From: CAWGCA01 sp963820955
GTDB taxonomy: Bacteria; Pseudomonadota; Gammaproteobacteria; Chromatiales; Chromatiaceae
Direction: 5' to 3'
DNA length: 45,636 nt
Assembly: GCA_963820955.1 (NCBI GenBank)
Contig: CAWGCA010000026.1
Coordinates: 1 to 45,636 of the forward strand
The notes under the pieces are model-generated. The model ran no database searches. It had not been told where the DNA came from and saw only the letters and a program-made list of their open reading frames with translations. Position numbers and translations under genes: made by a program. How positions within the stretch are numbered: the stretch's first letter is position 1; each line of letters begins with the position of its first letter. This document shows, piece after piece, positions 16,151 to 24,132 of the stretch.

Positions 16151-17473
16151 TCAGCCTTGCTTTTGCATAATGTAAATGCCCTTGAGGAGATTCAGGGCCT
16201 CATTGAGCTGGTAGTCTTTCTCCGCCAGTGGGCTCTGCCGGTCCTCCTCTCGGTCACCGTCCTTGCCTGCCTGCGCTTTGGATTTGCTTTTGGATTTCGC
16301 ATTGCCATTTTGCAGGTGACGCGCCAGATCGGATTCCTTCAACCGACCAGCCTCCGAAGTCTCCACCGAAGTAACCTTTACCTCAGAGAGCTCTATGTCG
16401 GGCTTGATTCCCTCGGCCTGGATAGATCGGCCGGATGGGGTGAAATAACGGGCAGTAGTGAGCTTGAGCGCCGCATTCTGGTTTATCTGCATTATGGTCT
16501 GCACCGAGCCCTTGCCAAAGGTCTGACTGCCCATAATGATCGCGCGCTTATGATCCTGCAGCGCCCCGGCCACAATCTCCGAGGCCGATGCCGAACCGCC
16601 ATTGACCAGCACCACGATAGGGGCCTCTTCCAGTACGTCGTCCGGGGCAGCGGTGAAATTAAGGCGGGAATCATCAATCCGGCCATTGGTATAGACGATG
16701 ATTCCTTCGGTTAGAAAGGCATCGCTGACGGCAACGGCCCCGTTCAAAACACCCCCTGGATTGTTACGCAGATCGAGTACCAGCCCTTTCAATCGACCGC
16801 CCGCGGTCGCCTTCAGTTTGCTGATCGCCTTCAGCATATCCTCGGTGGTTCTGGACTGAAAATGGGATATGCGTATATAACCGAACCCATCTTCCAGCAT
16901 CCGGCTTTTGACACTGACCACCTTGATCACATCTCGGACAATCTCTATCTTGATAGGTTTGTCCTGGTCGTCTCTGACAATGGTGAGGGTGATTTCACTA
17001 CCCGGTTTGCCACGCATGACTTTCACCGCGTCGTCCAGGCTCATGCCTTTAACGGGCTGATCGTCGAGTCGGATAATTAAGTCGCCGGCCTGCACCCCCG
17101 CCCGCTGGGCAGGCGTATCATCGATCGGGGCAATCACTTTGACAAATCCGTCTTCCATCCCGACTTCGATACCCAGCCCACCAAATTCACCGGTAGTGCC
17201 TACCTGCAGTTCCTTGAACTCTTCTGGATTCAGATAGCTGGAGTGGGGGTCCAGCCCGGTGAGCATTCCCCGGATGGCATATTCCAGCAGCTGACGATCG
17301 TCCACCGGTTCCACATAGTCCTGCTTGATACGTCCGAAGACCTCCGCAAAAACGCGAAGATCCTGTATTGGAAGTTTCCCGTCATCCGCATATGCCGGCT
17401 GGCCCGGGGGCAGGATAGCACCGGACCCGACGGCCAGCAGAAAGGTCAAAACCAAACCAGGTCGCTGCTTCAT
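16151..17473 (-). CDS. ctpA: S41 family C-terminal processing peptidase (CtpA)
   Basis: A periplasmic serine protease of the tail-specific/CtpA type, 440 residues. A signal peptide (about 1-29) precedes helical YVEPVDDRQLLEYAIRGMLTGLDPHSSYL, a PDZ domain (about 95-170, GGLGIEVGMEDGFVKV, AGVQAGDLIIRLDDQPV) and the protease core. The catalytic pair is S296 in GGSASASEI and K321 in QTFGKGSVQ. The C-terminus is lysine/serine rich (about 394-415). The start overlaps the envC stop (ATGA). Linkage with EnvC supports a role in controlling peptidoglycan hydrolases. Confidence 0.96.
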   Translation of the reverse strand: MKQRPGLVLTFLLAVGSGAILPPGQPAYADDGKLPIQDLRVFAEVFGRIKQDYVEPVDDRQLLEYAIRGMLTGLDPHSSYLNPEEFKELQVGTTGEFGGLGIEVGMEDGFVKVIAPIDDTPAQRAGVQAGDLIIRLDDQPVKGMSLDDAVKVMRGKPGSEITLTIVRDDQDKPIKIEIVRDVIKVVSVKSRMLEDGFGYIRISHFQSRTTEDMLKAISKLKATAGGRLKGLVLDLRNNPGGVLNGAVAVSDAFLTEGIIVYTNGRIDDSRLNFTAAPDDVLEEAPIVVLVNGGSASASEIVAGALQDHKRAIIMGSQTFGKGSVQTIMQINQNAALKLTTARYFTPSGRSIQAEGIKPDIELSEVKVTSVETSEAGRLKESDLARHLQNGNAKSKSKSKAQAGKDGDREEDRQSPLAEKDYQLNEALNLLKGIYIMQKQG

Positions 17474-18717
17474 ACGTCACTCACCATTTGTGTGTTTATA
17501 TCTACTATTGACCGCCATCCGGGACTGCCGTTCAAACGGCTACCCACCCGGTCTCCCTTGGTCCGCCGACACCAGTTTCCGGGATTCACCGGACGGCCCT
17601 GACGCCGGATGCCAAAATAAACCCCGGAGTTAAGCCGCCCTCCGCTGTTTCCCACTAGGGCCACCGGCTCGTCGGGGTCTACCCATTCGCCGGTCTCTTT
17701 GAACAGGCTCTGATTATGACCGTAGAGGGTCATGTAGCCCTCACCATGATCGATGATCAACAACAGGCCAAATCCCCGCAACCAGTCGGCAAAGGCCACG
17801 CGGCCGTGATGAACGGCCTTCACCACCTCTCCCTCGGGTGCGGAAATTATGACACCGTCCCATTTCAGCGTTCCGCTCTTCGGTGCGCCGAATCTTGCGC
17901 CCAGTCTGCCTTTTGTCGGCCACCGCAGTTTCCCCTTGAGGGAGCCGAACGGTTTGCTGTTGGCTTCGTCCAAAGGCAGATCGAGCAACTCCTGTTGCAG
18001 CCGTGTGACCAGCGCCTCGAGCTGCTGTTCGTCCTTTTTCAGATTGCTCAGTTTCTGACCCTTGCTATGAATGTCACTACCCAGGGCGGTGATCACCTGC
18101 TGCCTGAGTTCCCGAGTCTGATCCAGATACCCTTTTTCAGTCAACTCCCGGCTCTTCAACTCCTGCAATCGCCGCTCTTCAGCGGTAATTTCCTGCTTGG
18201 TTTGACTCAGCTGCTGCAGCGCCTTTTCAATTGTCATCATGCGCTCCATCCGCGCCCGGTTGAAATAATCGTAATACAGCAAAACCCGGCTTACCATGGC
18301 CGGGTCCTGCTGATTGAGCAGGATCTTCAGCCTTTCCTGCCGCCCCATCGCATAGGCAGCTCGCATCTGCCGGGCCAGCGCAGCGCGCTCGAGATCGAGC
18401 TCTGCCTGCTGCTTGCCCTGTTTTCTATCCAGCGCAGCAAGCAGCACCTGCTGCTGCCCGAGCTTTTCCGCCAGCTCCCGTAACCGGCGTGTCGACTGAC
18501 CGATGCGCTGCTCGGTGGCCTGCAGCTCATCAACCAACCCCTGCCGGCGCTGTTCACTGGAGGTCAATTCGCCCTGCAGTTGCTTTATCCGTTCCCTGAG
18601 CTGTTGCAGTGCCTGCTCCTGATCATTGACTTCGCCAATGACCGGGAAGGGCAACGCAAAAAACCAAAGGAGTGATAATGCGAGGGCGAACCTGAGACCA
18701 ATCCAGCGCCACCCCAT
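17470..18717 (-). CDS. envC: murein hydrolase activator EnvC
   Basis: EnvC activates the septal amidases AmiA/AmiB. The 415-residue protein has a signal peptide (about 1-28), long coiled coils (about 32-115 and 155-255) and a LytM/M23 domain (about 270-375). The LytM site is degenerate, with no HxxxD/HxH zinc set (LKWDGVIISAPEGEVV; GVYFGIRRQG), as expected for an activator rather than an enzyme. Compared with E. coli, which ends soon after NPxxW, this protein runs about 33 residues further (SRLNGSPGWRSIVDINTQ) into the overlap with ctpA. Its start overlaps the gpmI stop by one base (TGATG). Confidence 0.95.
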   Translation of the reverse strand: MGWRWIGLRFALALSLLWFFALPFPVIGEVNDQEQALQQLRERIKQLQGELTSSEQRRQGLVDELQATEQRIGQSTRRLRELAEKLGQQQVLLAALDRKQGKQQAELDLERAALARQMRAAYAMGRQERLKILLNQQDPAMVSRVLLYYDYFNRARMERMMTIEKALQQLSQTKQEITAEERRLQELKSRELTEKGYLDQTRELRQQVITALGSDIHSKGQKLSNLKKDEQQLEALVTRLQQELLDLPLDEANSKPFGSLKGKLRWPTKGRLGARFGAPKSGTLKWDGVIISAPEGEVVKAVHHGRVAFADWLRGFGLLLIIDHGEGYMTLYGHNQSLFKETGEWVDPDEPVALVGNSGGRLNSGVYFGIRRQGRPVNPGNWCRRTKGDRVGSRLNGSPGWRSIVDINTQMVSDV

Positions 18718-20282
18718 CAGACTGCCCGCACTTCGTTGTCTGCGAACCTTATCAGGCTATGGCCTTTCATTTCGGTGGGAATGGGCAATCCCATGACATA
18801 AAGCAGCGTCGGTGCAATATCACACAGGGCTCCGTTCTCCAATATCGCTGCGGGGCGCCCCAAATAGACAAGAGGTACCGGATTATGGGTATGGGCCGTG
18901 TGAGGTTGCTGAATCTCGGGATCTGCCAACTGCTCGGCATTACCATGGTCCGCCGTGATCAGCAGTTCTCCCCCAACCCGCAGCAGGGAGGCCACCACCC
19001 GGCCAAGACAGTGGTCGATGGTCTCTATGGCCTTGACCGCGGCTTTGAAATCTCCCGTGTGACCGACCATATCAGCATTGGCGTAATTGCAGATGATCGT
19101 TTCGTAGGCACCACTCTCGATGGCGCTCACAAGGTGATCGGTCACTTCCGGGGCATTCATCTCCGGCTGCAGGTCGTAGGTCGCCACCTGGGGAGATGGA
19201 ATCAGAATTCGATCTTCTCCTTCAAACGGCTCCTCTCTGCCACCATTAAAGAAGAAGGTGACATGGGCATATTTCTCGGTCTCCGCCAGGCGCAACTGGT
19301 GCAGACCCAGTTTAGAAATGTACTCGCCAAAACCATTGTTCAGTTTCTCTGGAGGAAAGGCTACCGGGATATCAAACTTCTCGTGATACTGGGTGAGACT
19401 GACAAACGAACTCAGCCTCGGAACTACTTTCCGTTCGAAGCCTGCAAAATCAGTTTGGATGAAACTTCGGGTTAACTGACGAGCCCGGTCGGAACGGTAG
19501 TTCATGAAGAAGACGGCATCCCCATCCTCCACCCGTACCGGCTTTTCTCCCGGCGGGACGATACGGGTCGCCTGCACGAATTCATCCGTTTCGCCTCTTT
19601 CGTAAGCCATCTGCAGGGCAGTTCGCGCATCAGGGGCCTCCTGATCGGCGCTACCCAGGGTCAGCAGATCGTAGGCCTGTTTAGCTCGTTGCCAGCGATT
19701 ATCCCGATCCATGGCAAAGAATCGACCTATGATGGAGGCGATACGACCCTTACCCAGGGCCTTGAACTCTTTATCCATAGCCTCAATCGAAGGCAGGGCG
19801 CTCTGGGGCGGCGTGTCCCGCCCATCCAGAAAGGCATGTACGTATACTCTGTCCGTTCCCCGCTCAACTGCAAGTTTGGCCATGGCGTGGATGTGAGTTT
19901 CGTGGCTGTGGACGCCGCCAGGAGAGAGCAGACCGATAATATGTACCGCCCCGCCATTCGCGATCACCTTGTCCACCGCATCGGTAAAGGTCCGGTTGGT
20001 GAAGAAAGACCCTGTCCGAACAGACCGGCTGACCCGGGTAAATTCCTGGTATACCACTCGGCCAGAGCCCAGATTCAAATGACCCACCTCGGAGTTTCCC
20101 ATCTGGCCGGCAGGCAACCCAACCTCCGCGCCTGAGGTGTTGATCAGGGTGTGGGGATGCTCTCGCCACAGCCTGTCCCAAACTTGTGTCCGGGCTGCGT
20201 AGATGGCGTTAAATTCCGTTGCTTTACTGTATCCCCAGCCATCAAGGATCAGCAGTACAACAGGTTTTACATCGACTGTCAT
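18717..20282 (-). CDS. gpmI: 2,3-bisphosphoglycerate-independent phosphoglycerate mutase
   Basis: GpmI interconverts 3- and 2-phosphoglycerate using two metal ions and a phosphoserine. The 521-residue protein shows LLILDGWGYS with metal ligand D14, GNSEVGHLNLGSGRVVYQ with the nucleophile S64, HAFLDGRDTPP, GRFFAMDRDNRW, RSDRARQLTR, FFFNGGREEPFEGEDR, ANADMVGHTGD and LITADHGNAEQ, all standard metal-site and substrate motifs. It is the first gene of a minus-strand series with envC, ctpA and yibQ, and is transcribed divergently from the ArsR regulator across a 237-base gap. Confidence 0.98.
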   Translation of the reverse strand: MTVDVKPVVLLILDGWGYSKATEFNAIYAARTQVWDRLWREHPHTLINTSGAEVGLPAGQMGNSEVGHLNLGSGRVVYQEFTRVSRSVRTGSFFTNRTFTDAVDKVIANGGAVHIIGLLSPGGVHSHETHIHAMAKLAVERGTDRVYVHAFLDGRDTPPQSALPSIEAMDKEFKALGKGRIASIIGRFFAMDRDNRWQRAKQAYDLLTLGSADQEAPDARTALQMAYERGETDEFVQATRIVPPGEKPVRVEDGDAVFFMNYRSDRARQLTRSFIQTDFAGFERKVVPRLSSFVSLTQYHEKFDIPVAFPPEKLNNGFGEYISKLGLHQLRLAETEKYAHVTFFFNGGREEPFEGEDRILIPSPQVATYDLQPEMNAPEVTDHLVSAIESGAYETIICNYANADMVGHTGDFKAAVKAIETIDHCLGRVVASLLRVGGELLITADHGNAEQLADPEIQQPHTAHTHNPVPLVYLGRPAAILENGALCDIAPTLLYVMGLPIPTEMKGHSLIRFADNEVRAV

Positions 20283-20324
20283 CGATCAACTGGCCCTCGG
20301 ATAGCAACGCCAATAGAATATAAG

Positions 20325-20359
20325 CTATTGAAAAATAGTGAATTAAACCATTTATTCAC
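20325..20359. promoter_or_regulatory. candidate operator in the gpmI/arsR divergent region
   Basis: The AT-rich gap between gpmI and the ArsR-type gene has two adjacent dyads: CTATT-GAAA-AATAG (20325-20338) and GTGAAT-N10-ATTCAC (20338-20359). ArsR-family regulators bind AT-rich inverted repeats in their own promoters, and this spot would let the regulator act on gpmI and itself. The assignment rests only on symmetry and position. Confidence 0.35.
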
Positions 20360-20519
20360 AGCATTGAGAAGCCTATGATAGAGCAAACAAGGCCAGATTC
20401 AACGCATCACCAGATGATGGCGATGCAATTTCCACAGGGTAGGAATTGAAAAGTCATCGAAAATTTCTTAAAAACAGCTTATTATTTTATTAGGCGACGT
20501 TAACTAAGGCTCATTTGGA

Positions 20520-20891
20520 ATGGTTCAGAAATTTGATAGCCCCAAAAACCCCGTCCTTGATCCCAACAGTGGCTTGGGAAATGACATGGACGACCTATTC
20601 GCCGACGACGAGGATATTGAGCGGGCCTCCCGGTCACTAAAGGCCATGTCGCACCCCTTGCGGCTGAAAATTCTCTGCACTCTTGGGGGTCAGGAGGTCA
20701 GTGTCCAGGACATCGTGGAGCAGGTTGGAACATCGCAAAGCAATATCTCCCAACATCTGGCCATTCTGCGCGACAAAGGTATCCTCGCCTCGCGGAAAGA
20801 CGCCAACCGAGTATTCTATCGAGTCGGCGACTCGCGCACCCTGCAACTGATCGGCATGATGCGCCAGGTTTTCTGCACCCACAATAGCTGA
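20520..20891 (+). CDS. ArsR-family regulator with two cysteines, persulfide-sensor-like
   Basis: The 123-residue protein has the winged helix of ArsR/SmtB regulators: LKAMSHPLRLKILCTLGGQEVSVQDIVEQVG, recognition helix TSQSNISQHLAILRDKGIL and wing SRKDANRVFYRV. An acidic N-terminal extension (about 1-35, DMDDLFADDEDIE) is added. Its only two cysteines, C53 in the second helix and C119 near the C-terminus (QVFCTH), sit where the dithiol pair of SqrR/BigR/YgaV sulfide-responsive regulators sits, while metal-site motifs such as ELCVCDL are absent. The next gene is a rhodanese, which fits a reactive-sulfur role. Sensor type is inferred. Confidence 0.82.
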   Translation: MVQKFDSPKNPVLDPNSGLGNDMDDLFADDEDIERASRSLKAMSHPLRLKILCTLGGQEVSVQDIVEQVGTSQSNISQHLAILRDKGILASRKDANRVFYRVGDSRTLQLIGMMRQVFCTHNS

Positions 20892-21026
20892 TCTCAACCA
20901 TCCTGGGAACCTGCGCATCAAACAAAGCAGGGGAATTTCCGTTTTCTCTTTTCCGTGCCCTGCGCGAGTGGGTTAGAATGCGCCGGATCCAACTTTATTT
21001 TAGTTACAGTATTCCAACGAAAACCC

Positions 21027-21449
21027 ATGCAACAGTTTCTCGATTTTGCCGCCAACCATCTGGCTCTGTTTGCTGCCCTGGCAGTAGTGACGGTGCTTCT
21101 CGTTCAAAATCTGCTGGCCAGCAGTGATAAATCGTCAATCCTGCCACAATCCGCAACAACCCTGATCAATCACCAGGAAGGGGTGGTAGTCGATGTGCGT
21201 CCGATGACTGATTACTCCAACGGGCACATCATAAATTCCATCAACATCCCGGCGAATGGTTTCAAGAACCAGCTCAACCGGCTGGATAAATACAAACAGA
21301 AGCCGGTCATCGTAGCCTGCCGCTCTGGTGCCCAGTCATCTGCTGCCTGCAAGCAGTTGCGCAAAGCAGGTTTCGAAAAAGTGTACAACCTGCGCGGTGG
21401 CATACTGGCCTGGCAAAACGCCAACCTGCCGATCAGCCACAAAAAATAA
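21027..21449 (+). CDS. membrane-anchored rhodanese-like protein (YibN-type)
   Basis: The 140-residue product has one N-terminal membrane segment (about 11-29, HLALFAALAVVTVLLVQNLL) and a single rhodanese domain (about 42-135) with the active-site cysteine C98 in VACRSGAQSS and the closing LRGGILAWQNANLP. Rhodanese domains carry sulfane sulfur on that cysteine. In E. coli the homologue yibN lies just before grxC-secB-gpsA; here grxC is missing and a repeat-rich gap takes its place. ATG 21027 is preferred over an in-frame upstream start because it begins right before the membrane segment. A TAGAAT (-10) lies about 50 bases upstream. Confidence 0.9.
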   Translation: MQQFLDFAANHLALFAALAVVTVLLVQNLLASSDKSSILPQSATTLINHQEGVVVDVRPMTDYSNGHIINSINIPANGFKNQLNRLDKYKQKPVIVACRSGAQSSAACKQLRKAGFEKVYNLRGGILAWQNANLPISHKK

Positions 21450-21464
21450 ACTGATTTGTGCCGA

Positions 21465-21489
21465 GATGCGGGCACAGCCCACCCGCATC
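21465..21489 (+). terminator. hairpin after the rhodanese gene
   Basis: GATGCGGG (21465-21472) pairs with CCCGCATC (21482-21489) around a nine-base loop, 15 bases after the rhodanese stop. There is no T run, so termination may be weak or factor assisted. Confidence 0.4.
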
Positions 21490-21523
21490 TTAACGCGCGA
21501 CGAATATTGGGCAGAAGAAAAAA

Positions 21524-21591
21524 CCGCAGAGGGATTTACCGGTATTTGGACGGCTTTTTTCCCGGCTCCAATTTTTTTCTGTACTCTGCGG
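21524..21591. repeat. inverted repeat CCGCAGAG / CTCTGCGG
   Basis: Eight-base arms at 21524-21531 and 21584-21591 (nearly ten with AA/CT flanks) enclose 52 bases containing GGACGGCTTTTTTCCCGG. It resembles small non-autonomous or palindromic intergenic elements, but no target duplication or second copy is seen in this window. Confidence 0.4.
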
Positions 21592-21596
21592 CTAAA

Positions 21597-21680
21597 GGTA
21601 TTTTCATGCGTTTACGCGCACGAAAATAGTGGTGCATCCCTGCACCACACGAGCACCTCGAATTTTTCGAGGCGCCCTTA
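21597..21680 (+). repeat. intergenic repeat element, copy B, upstream of secB
   Basis: Homologous to 3318-3402. GCAC-N7-GTGG (21618-21632) matches the NtrC dyad except for the last base. It is followed by a perfect hairpin GTGGTGCA-TCCC-TGCACCAC (21629-21648) and a second perfect hairpin CCTCGAA-TTT-TTCGAGG (21656-21672). The first hairpin is conserved in copy A by G-T pairing; the second is weaker there. The region from 21644 to 21663 recurs at 41966-41985 with one mismatch. Confidence 0.6.
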
Positions 21681-21766
21681 AGAATCACCCAGTCGCGGCA
21701 GCGACAGCCATGACTGAATCAGGCAAAATAATTCTTAACCCTAAATTTTTGACAGAGACCCGGAAT

Positions 21767-22261
21767 ATGAGTGAAACCAGCCAGTCCAACGAACAGGCAC
21801 GTGAATTCGCCCTGCAGCGTATATACATCAAGGATATCTCCTTCGAAACCCCCAACTCGCCCGCCATTTTTGCAGACGAGTGGAAACCAGAATCCAACCT
21901 CAATCTCAACAGCAATGTCACAAAACTGGATGAGCATACCTACGAGGTGGTGGTCACGGTTACCGTGACTACCAAAATCGGCGAAAAAACAGCTTTTCTG
22001 GTAGAAGTGCAGCAGGCGGGGATCTTTGCAGTCAAGGGCTTCCCCGAAAACGAGATGGGACACATGCTGGGCGCCTACTGTCCTAACGTCCTCTTTCCCT
22101 ACGCCCGCGAGGTGGTGTCAGACCTGGTCACCAAGGGCAGCTTTCCACAACTTCTGCTGACGCCGGTAAATTTCGATGCCCTCTATGCCCAGCATATGCA
22201 GGAGATGCAGAACCGTGCCAAACAACAACCTCAGGACCAAGGTGGCAAGCAGGCGCATTGA
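21767..22261 (+). CDS. secB: protein-export chaperone SecB
   Basis: SecB keeps preproteins unfolded and hands them to SecA. The 164-residue protein aligns over the full family: FALQRIYIKDISFETPNSP, LNLNSNVTKLDEHTYEVVVTVTVTTKIGEKTAFLVEVQQAGIFAVKGF, MGHMLGAYCPNVLFPYAREVVSDLVTKGSFPQLLLTPVNFDALYAQ. The ATG at 21767 (MSETSQSNEQ) fits the usual N-terminus; an open frame further upstream only translates intergenic repeat. gpsA follows after 12 bases, as in many gammaproteobacteria. Confidence 0.97.
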   Translation: MSETSQSNEQAREFALQRIYIKDISFETPNSPAIFADEWKPESNLNLNSNVTKLDEHTYEVVVTVTVTTKIGEKTAFLVEVQQAGIFAVKGFPENEMGHMLGAYCPNVLFPYAREVVSDLVTKGSFPQLLLTPVNFDALYAQHMQEMQNRAKQQPQDQGGKQAH

Positions 22262-22273
22262 GGTAGACAACCC

Positions 22274-23281
22274 GTGAAGAAGCAGGCACCCGTGATCGTA
22301 ATCCTTGGTGCCGGTTCCTGGGGCACAGCCCTGGCCATGGTATTGAGTCGCAACGGCGCCTGCGCCAGACTCTGGAGTCATCTCCCTGAACAGGTGGAAC
22401 GACTCCGTAAAGAAGGCGAGAACGCCGAATTTCTTCCCGGGGTCCCATTGCCTGAACGGCTCGAAGTCACCGCCGATCTCGATTTTGCCCTGCAGGACAG
22501 CGATGAGATTTTGGTGGTGGTGCCAAGCCACGCATTTCGCCAGGTGCTGGAGTCCATCGGGCGACATAGCGACGGCAATAGCTCTGTAAGTTGGGCCACC
22601 AAAGGGCTGGAGCCGAAGACCGGTAAACTGCTGCATCAGGTAGCGGAAGAGTGCCTTGGCCCTCGCCCTGTTGCAGTAATTTCAGGTCCCAGTTTCGCGG
22701 GGGAGGTCGCTCGAGGATTGCCTACAGCAATCACCGTAGCCGCCTCTTCTCCGGCACACGCTCAACGGCTGGCCGGCTACCTTTACTCCGACTGCTTTCG
22801 CCCCTATACCAGCGAGGATGTCATCGGACTGGAGGTTGGCGGAGCAGCGAAAAACGTTATGGCCATTGCGGCCGGTATCGCCGATGGCCTCGGCTTTGGG
22901 GCCAACACCCGCGCGGCGCTCATCACCCGCGGCCTGGCCGAGATCATGCGGCTCGGGCTGGCGCTGGGCGGTAAACAGGAGACCTTCATGGGGCTGGGTG
23001 GACTGGGAGACCTGGTGTTGACCTGCACCGATGACCAGTCCCGTAACCGGCGCATGGGGCTGGCCCTGGCCCGCGGACTGACCATTGCGCAGGCCCATCG
23101 GGAAATCCGTCAGGAGGTGGAGGGCGTAATGACGGCCCGGGAGATTCGCCGCAAAGCGAACCAGCTCGGGGTAGAGATGCCGATAACAGAGCAAACCTAC
23201 CAGGTCCTTTTCGAGGGACTGAACCCCAGGGCCGCGGTACAGGCCCTGCTGGAACGCGAACACAAAGCGGAGGCGGATTAG
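22274..23281 (+). CDS. gpsA: NAD(P)-dependent glycerol-3-phosphate dehydrogenase
   Basis: GpsA reduces dihydroxyacetone phosphate to sn-glycerol 3-phosphate for phospholipid synthesis. The 335-residue protein has the dinucleotide motif VIVILGAGSWGTALA (8-20), VVPSHAFRQVL, ISGPSFAGEVARGLPTA, the substrate-binding lysine in GGAAKNVMAIAAGI and the C-terminal LGGLGDLVLTCTDDQSRNR. The start is GTG at 22274, preceded by GAGGT at a good distance. It forms a pair with secB, 12 bases upstream. Confidence 0.97.
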   Translation: MKKQAPVIVILGAGSWGTALAMVLSRNGACARLWSHLPEQVERLRKEGENAEFLPGVPLPERLEVTADLDFALQDSDEILVVVPSHAFRQVLESIGRHSDGNSSVSWATKGLEPKTGKLLHQVAEECLGPRPVAVISGPSFAGEVARGLPTAITVAASSPAHAQRLAGYLYSDCFRPYTSEDVIGLEVGGAAKNVMAIAAGIADGLGFGANTRAALITRGLAEIMRLGLALGGKQETFMGLGGLGDLVLTCTDDQSRNRRMGLALARGLTIAQAHREIRQEVEGVMTAREIRRKANQLGVEMPITEQTYQVLFEGLNPRAAVQALLEREHKAEAD

Positions 23282-23331
23282 CTTCCGTATCGGGGCACTG
23301 ATATCCCTCAACAACCGGCAACAGCCACCAC

Positions 23332-24075
23332 GTGATTTTTCGGCTGCAGACCATGCAACAGTCTCATAGCGGTTACCTGCTCGTTCTCGCTTTGATCTTT
23401 GCGCTGGCATCGCTCTTCCTGGGCATCTCCCCTTACGACCGCTCGGACTGGGCGTTGGAAAATGCACTGGTGCTTTTTTTCGTTGGTCTGATTGCAGCCA
23501 GCTATCGTCGCTTCCCGCTGTCCAGGGTGTCCTACACCTTGATTTTACTGTTTCTGCTGCTGCATGAGATCGGTGCGCACTACACCTACGCGAAAGTACC
23601 TTACGATGAATGGAGTCTGGCACTATTTGGATTCGGTCTGAACGAGGCACTGGGATTCGAGAGAAATCATTTTGATCGTCTGGTCCATTTCTCCTACGGA
23701 CTTTTACTCGCCTATCCGATTAGAGAAATGTTTATCCGCATTGCCGGTGTGAAGGGATTCTGGGGCTATTTCCTGCCTCTCGATCTGACCATGTCTACCT
23801 CCATGATGTTTGAACTGTTCGAGTGGGGCGCGGCCGAACTGTTTGGTGGCGATCTGGGCATAGCCTATCTGGGTACCCAGGGGGACATCTGGGATGTCCA
23901 TAAGGATATGGCGCTTGCCAGTCTCGGTGCCTTGATCGCGATGACAGTGACCGCACTGATCAATAGTGCACTGCAGCGAGATTTCGCCAAGGAGTGGAAC
24001 GAAAGTCTTCGAATAAAGGGCCACCTAGCCCTCGGCGAGGATGAAATTATGCGGTTATTGGAAAAAGAAAATTAG
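23332..24075 (+). CDS. DUF2238 (YjdF-like) integral membrane protein
   Basis: The protein of about 247 residues has roughly six membrane segments and the DUF2238 pattern: LHEIGAHYTYAKVPYDEW, RNHFDRLVHFSYGLLLAYPIRE, SMMFELFEWGAAELFGG and YLGTQGDIWDVHKDMALASLGALI. Conserved histidine, aspartate and glutamate residues inside the membrane region may bind a metal, but the family has no known function. GTG 23332 gives the longest frame; ATG 23353 (MQQSHSGYLLV) is equally likely, and neither has a strong ribosome binding site. It occupies the position of cysE in the E. coli gpsA-cysE-trmL order. Confidence 0.85.
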   Translation: MIFRLQTMQQSHSGYLLVLALIFALASLFLGISPYDRSDWALENALVLFFVGLIAASYRRFPLSRVSYTLILLFLLLHEIGAHYTYAKVPYDEWSLALFGFGLNEALGFERNHFDRLVHFSYGLLLAYPIREMFIRIAGVKGFWGYFLPLDLTMSTSMMFELFEWGAAELFGGDLGIAYLGTQGDIWDVHKDMALASLGALIAMTVTALINSALQRDFAKEWNESLRIKGHLALGEDEIMRLLEKEN

Positions 24076-24132
24076 GGGAACTCGACGAATCCCCCCGACG
24101 CGATTATCCGGTAAGGCGATAGAAAAACATGG

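Larger units (their letters stand above)
21450..21766 (+). other. 317-base gap between yibN-type gene and secB, repeat rich
   Basis: This is where grxC lies in the reference gene order. No coding frame fits a glutaredoxin (no CPYC-type motif in any frame). The gap holds the terminator-like hairpin at 21465, a CCGCAGAG/CTCTGCGG inverted repeat (21524-21531 with 21584-21591) and repeat copy B from 21597. An open frame entering secB from 21629 is only read-through of the repeat. Confidence 0.6.

Noticed and set aside
18327..18557. Long antisense frames across envC, gpmI, glnA and glyS
   Set aside because: They are shadows of strongly recognised genes on the opposite strand and have no family pattern of their own.
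20955..21026. Longer N-terminus for the rhodanese protein
   Set aside because: The extra 24 residues lie before the membrane segment, overlap the promoter-like TAGAAT and have no ribosome binding site.
21629..21766. N-terminal extension of SecB
   Set aside because: The in-frame extension translates the intergenic repeat; the family N-terminus begins at 21767.
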